From positions 1-6,009 of the forward strand of contig JAIXPM010000440.1 of the NCBI GenBank assembly GCA_027486275.1: a stretch of DNA of 6,009 nucleotides. Reading direction: 5' to 3'. This DNA is from Sphingomonadales bacterium. Its GTDB lineage: Bacteria > Pseudomonadota > Alphaproteobacteria > Sphingomonadales > Sphingomonadaceae. A program made the position numbers and the translations under genes. Of this stretch, positions 4,520-6,009 are shown in pieces; the first letter of the stretch is position 1, and every line of letters starts with the position of its first letter. The notes under the pieces were generated by a model, which saw only the letters and a list, made by a program, of their open reading frames with translations, was not told where the DNA came from and did not search any database.

Positions 4520-6009
4520 TCACCCTATGGGACTGCCAACGATCGAGTATCGTGTGTCGACGCCTGGTGTTCCGCTCGGGAGAATGGGCGGGCTTACAGA
4601 AACGGCAATCTGTGGGCTCAGCTGATTGATCGTTGCGCCCACCCTCCGGATTTGTGGTGCAAGCTGCGGTTTATCCGAAACAGACTGCAGAACCGGATCA
4701 CCGCCATCGTCGGCGTCGACAGGCGTGGGAGGAGGCGTCGGCGGCACAGGAGACGGCGGCAGCACATCGACTGGAGCTGCAGCCACGCTGACGACAGTAA
4801 CTGGCGGCGCGGGGGCTGGCCCAGGCGCCGGTCCGGGTGCTGGCCCAGGCGCCGGGCCGGGCGCTGGTCCCGGGGCTGGCCCAGGCGCCGGTCCGGGGGC
4901 TGGCCCAGGCGCCGGGCCTGGCGCCGGTCCAGCGTCCGCTGCGGGTGGGCCTGCTGCCGGAGCAGGTGCCGCGTTGTCGGCAGGCGGGGCTGCATCGCCA
5001 GCCGGTCCGGGGGCTGGTGCCGGCGCAGGCGCTGGTACCGGCGCTGGTGCCGGCGCTGGTGCCTGCGCAGGTGCAGGTGCCGCAACTGGTGCCGGAGCCG
5101 CGACCGGTGCCGGGGCCGCAACCGGCGCAGGCGCCTTCACGGGGGCCACGACCACAGTCGCGACGCTGCTGGTCACCGGCCTGATGCTGGTGGTGATCGT
5201 GGTAATGCTCGACGTAACAGTGAGCGCCGCGCCGTTGCCGGGCGCCTGGGCAAAGACATAGTTGGTGGCGATCAGCCCGCTGCCGGTAATCGGATAGAAC
5301 CCGCTGGGGCTGGTCTCATTGGCGGTTGTTCCGAACGCCAGCGTGCCTGTCGTGGCGCTGGCCAGCGTTTCGGCGGCTATGAAGCCGTTTACGCTGCCCT
5401 TGAATTCCGGGTTTGCCGCGCCCGCCGTACGCGTCTTGGCCTCGGCGGTATAGAGTAGGGTGAGCGGCGTGATGGTGCCAATGGCGCCACTGGCGCTGGT
5501 CGGCAGGCTGTAGTTTGCCAGCGATGTGCCAGAGACAGGCGCAAAGTTGCTGCTGCCCAGCTCTGTCGTGATGGTAAGGCCTGTGCCGACGTTCGGGCTG
5601 ACGAACTTGGGCTGGGGTTGGGTGATGCTCATGCTCTCGCCGTTCAGCACGCCGTCGATGCGGAAGTTGCTGGCCGAAAGCGCGACTGAGGTGGTGCCAT
5701 CATAGGCGCGCTGGATGCTGCCTATCAGGGCGACGGTCAGCGGCCGCGGCGTGATCGCGGTGAGTGGTGCGCTGGCGCTGGTCGGCAGCACATAGTTTGC
5801 CAGCAACGTGCCGGCCCCGGCCGCATAATCCGATGATGCAAGCGTCAGCGTCGTCCTTGCGCCACTGGTGACATTGGCGGAGACCAGCGTTGCCGCTGTT
5901 GTGGTCACCGTTATGGTTTCGCCCGTAATCAGGCCGATCAGATTGATATTGCTCTGTGCGAGCTCGATTGCAGTTGTGCCATCATAAACCTTGCTGACGC
6001 TGCCGATGA
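4520..6009 (-). CDS. large YDG/MBG-repeat exoprotein, C-terminal part (partial)
   Basis: The minus strand is open from the right edge to a TGA at 4522-4520, giving 495 complete codons; the N-terminus lies outside. Visible order: YDG repeat 1 (IGSVSKVYDGTT, about 6007-5735); YDG repeat 2 (IGSIQRAYDGTT, about 5725-5459), 94 residues after the first; an MBG-type domain (LLYTAEAKTRTAGAANPEF to TNYVFAQAPGNGAALTV, about 5458-5216); a Thr/Ser linker; an Ala/Pro/Gly region (about 5143-4802); and a 93-residue tail with DDGGDPVLQSV, ending VDTRYSIVGSPIG. YDG and MBG domains are typical of very large secreted adhesins of the filamentous-haemagglutinin / two-partner type in sphingomonads and relatives. 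Such proteins work at the cell surface in adhesion or biofilm. The hallmark N-terminal secretion domain and the TpsB transporter are not in view, so the secretion route is inferred. I see no Cys in the visible part. A GTG at 5908 is internal to the frame and is not the start. Confidence 0.85.
   Translation of the reverse strand, partial: IGSVSKVYDGTTAIELAQSNINLIGLITGETITVTTTAATLVSANVTSGARTTLTLASSDYAAGAGTLLANYVLPTSASAPLTAITPRPLTVALIGSIQRAYDGTTSVALSASNFRIDGVLNGESMSITQPQPKFVSPNVGTGLTITTELGSSNFAPVSGTSLANYSLPTSASGAIGTITPLTLLYTAEAKTRTAGAANPEFKGSVNGFIAAETLASATTGTLAFGTTANETSPSGFYPITGSGLIATNYVFAQAPGNGAALTVTSSITTITTSIRPVTSSVATVVVAPVKAPAPVAAPAPVAAPAPVAAPAPAQAPAPAPAPVPAPAPAPAPGPAGDAAPPADNAAPAPAAGPPAADAGPAPGPAPGPAPGPAPGPAPGPAPGPAPGPAPGPAPGPAPAPPVTVVSVAAAPVDVLPPSPVPPTPPPTPVDADDGGDPVLQSVSDKPQLAPQIRRVGATINQLSPQIAVSVSPPILPSGTPGVDTRYSIVGSPIG
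4811..4930 (-). repeat. ten 12-bp units encoding GPAP, in two 60-bp blocks
   Basis: The encoded peptide is exactly ten GPAP units. At DNA level the ten 12-bp units fall into two blocks of five, 4811-4870 and 4871-4930, matching at 56 of 60 positions. Units 2 and 7, and units 4 and 9, are identical. This shows a five-unit block duplication after the basic unit had diversified. Unit length is a multiple of three, so copy changes alter length, not frame. Confidence 0.9.
5079..5132 (-). repeat. three 18-bp units encoding Ala/Pro/Val hexapeptides
   Basis: Three consecutive 18-bp units (5079-5096, 5097-5114, 5115-5132) encode repeated APAPVA-type hexapeptides at the N-terminal side of the low-complexity region. 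They are a different repeat family from the GPAP array. More loosely periodic AP and AQ sequence joins the two. Confidence 0.7.

Noticed and set aside
4811..5132. Regular repeats considered as a CRISPR array
   Set aside because: Units are contiguous 12- and 18-bp codon-based repeats without unique spacers and lie inside a coding frame.
4433..5458. Long plus-strand frames rich in Arg/Gly or Gly/Ala opposite the exoprotein gene
   Set aside because: They mirror the GPAP and Ala/Pro repeats of the minus-strand gene. The low-complexity composition follows from the repeat, and no start signals support them.

Overview
The window looks like chromosomal DNA from a GC-rich alphaproteobacterium, probably of the Sphingomonadales. 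That placement rests on codon use, the mixture of gene families and the style of the mobile-element remnants. It is an inference without database support. I saw no tRNA, rRNA or CRISPR array.

Layout from left to right. (1) Positions 1-137, minus strand: the first 45 codons of an RluA-family RNA pseudouridine synthase that runs off the left edge. (2) Positions 138-241: a short divergent intergenic region with a candidate flagellar sigma-28 promoter and a ribosome binding site. (3) Positions 242-2416, plus strand: an unusually long flagellin (724 aa). Its conserved ends enclose a variable domain built from two related modules, each holding two Flagellin_IN-like motifs. A GNRA-capped hairpin and a strong intrinsic terminator follow (2431-2494). 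(4) Positions 2547-4400: a block bordered by transposase debris. An IS630-type N-terminal fragment points right at 2547-2741. A second IS630 fragment points left at 4305-4353, and its outer side is replaced by a short IS3-type OrfA scrap at 4356-4400. Between them, both on the minus strand, lie a small secreted six-cysteine protein resembling cyanovirin-N homology lectins (3864-4223) and a membrane-anchored DsbA-family thiol oxidoreductase (2753-3577). The small gene has its own consensus-like promoter with an overlapping palindrome, and its own terminator. (5) Positions 4520-6009, minus strand: the C-terminal 495 codons of a large repetitive surface exoprotein with two YDG repeats, one MBG-type domain, a long Ala/Pro/Gly low-complexity region and a short tail. 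Its N-terminus lies beyond the right edge.

How the parts fit together: most genes here concern the cell envelope or surface (flagellar filament, adhesin-like exoprotein, secreted lectin-like protein, periplasmic disulfide chemistry). The lectin-like gene and the DsbA-like gene sit together in an IS-scarred, visibly less GC-rich segment and were probably acquired. The DsbA-like enzyme is a plausible but unproven folding partner for the six-cysteine protein. No single clearly new multi-gene system is evident. The most interesting points are the IS630-bracketed cargo, the regulatory architecture of the small secreted gene, the duplicated flagellin domain and the hierarchical GPAP repeat.
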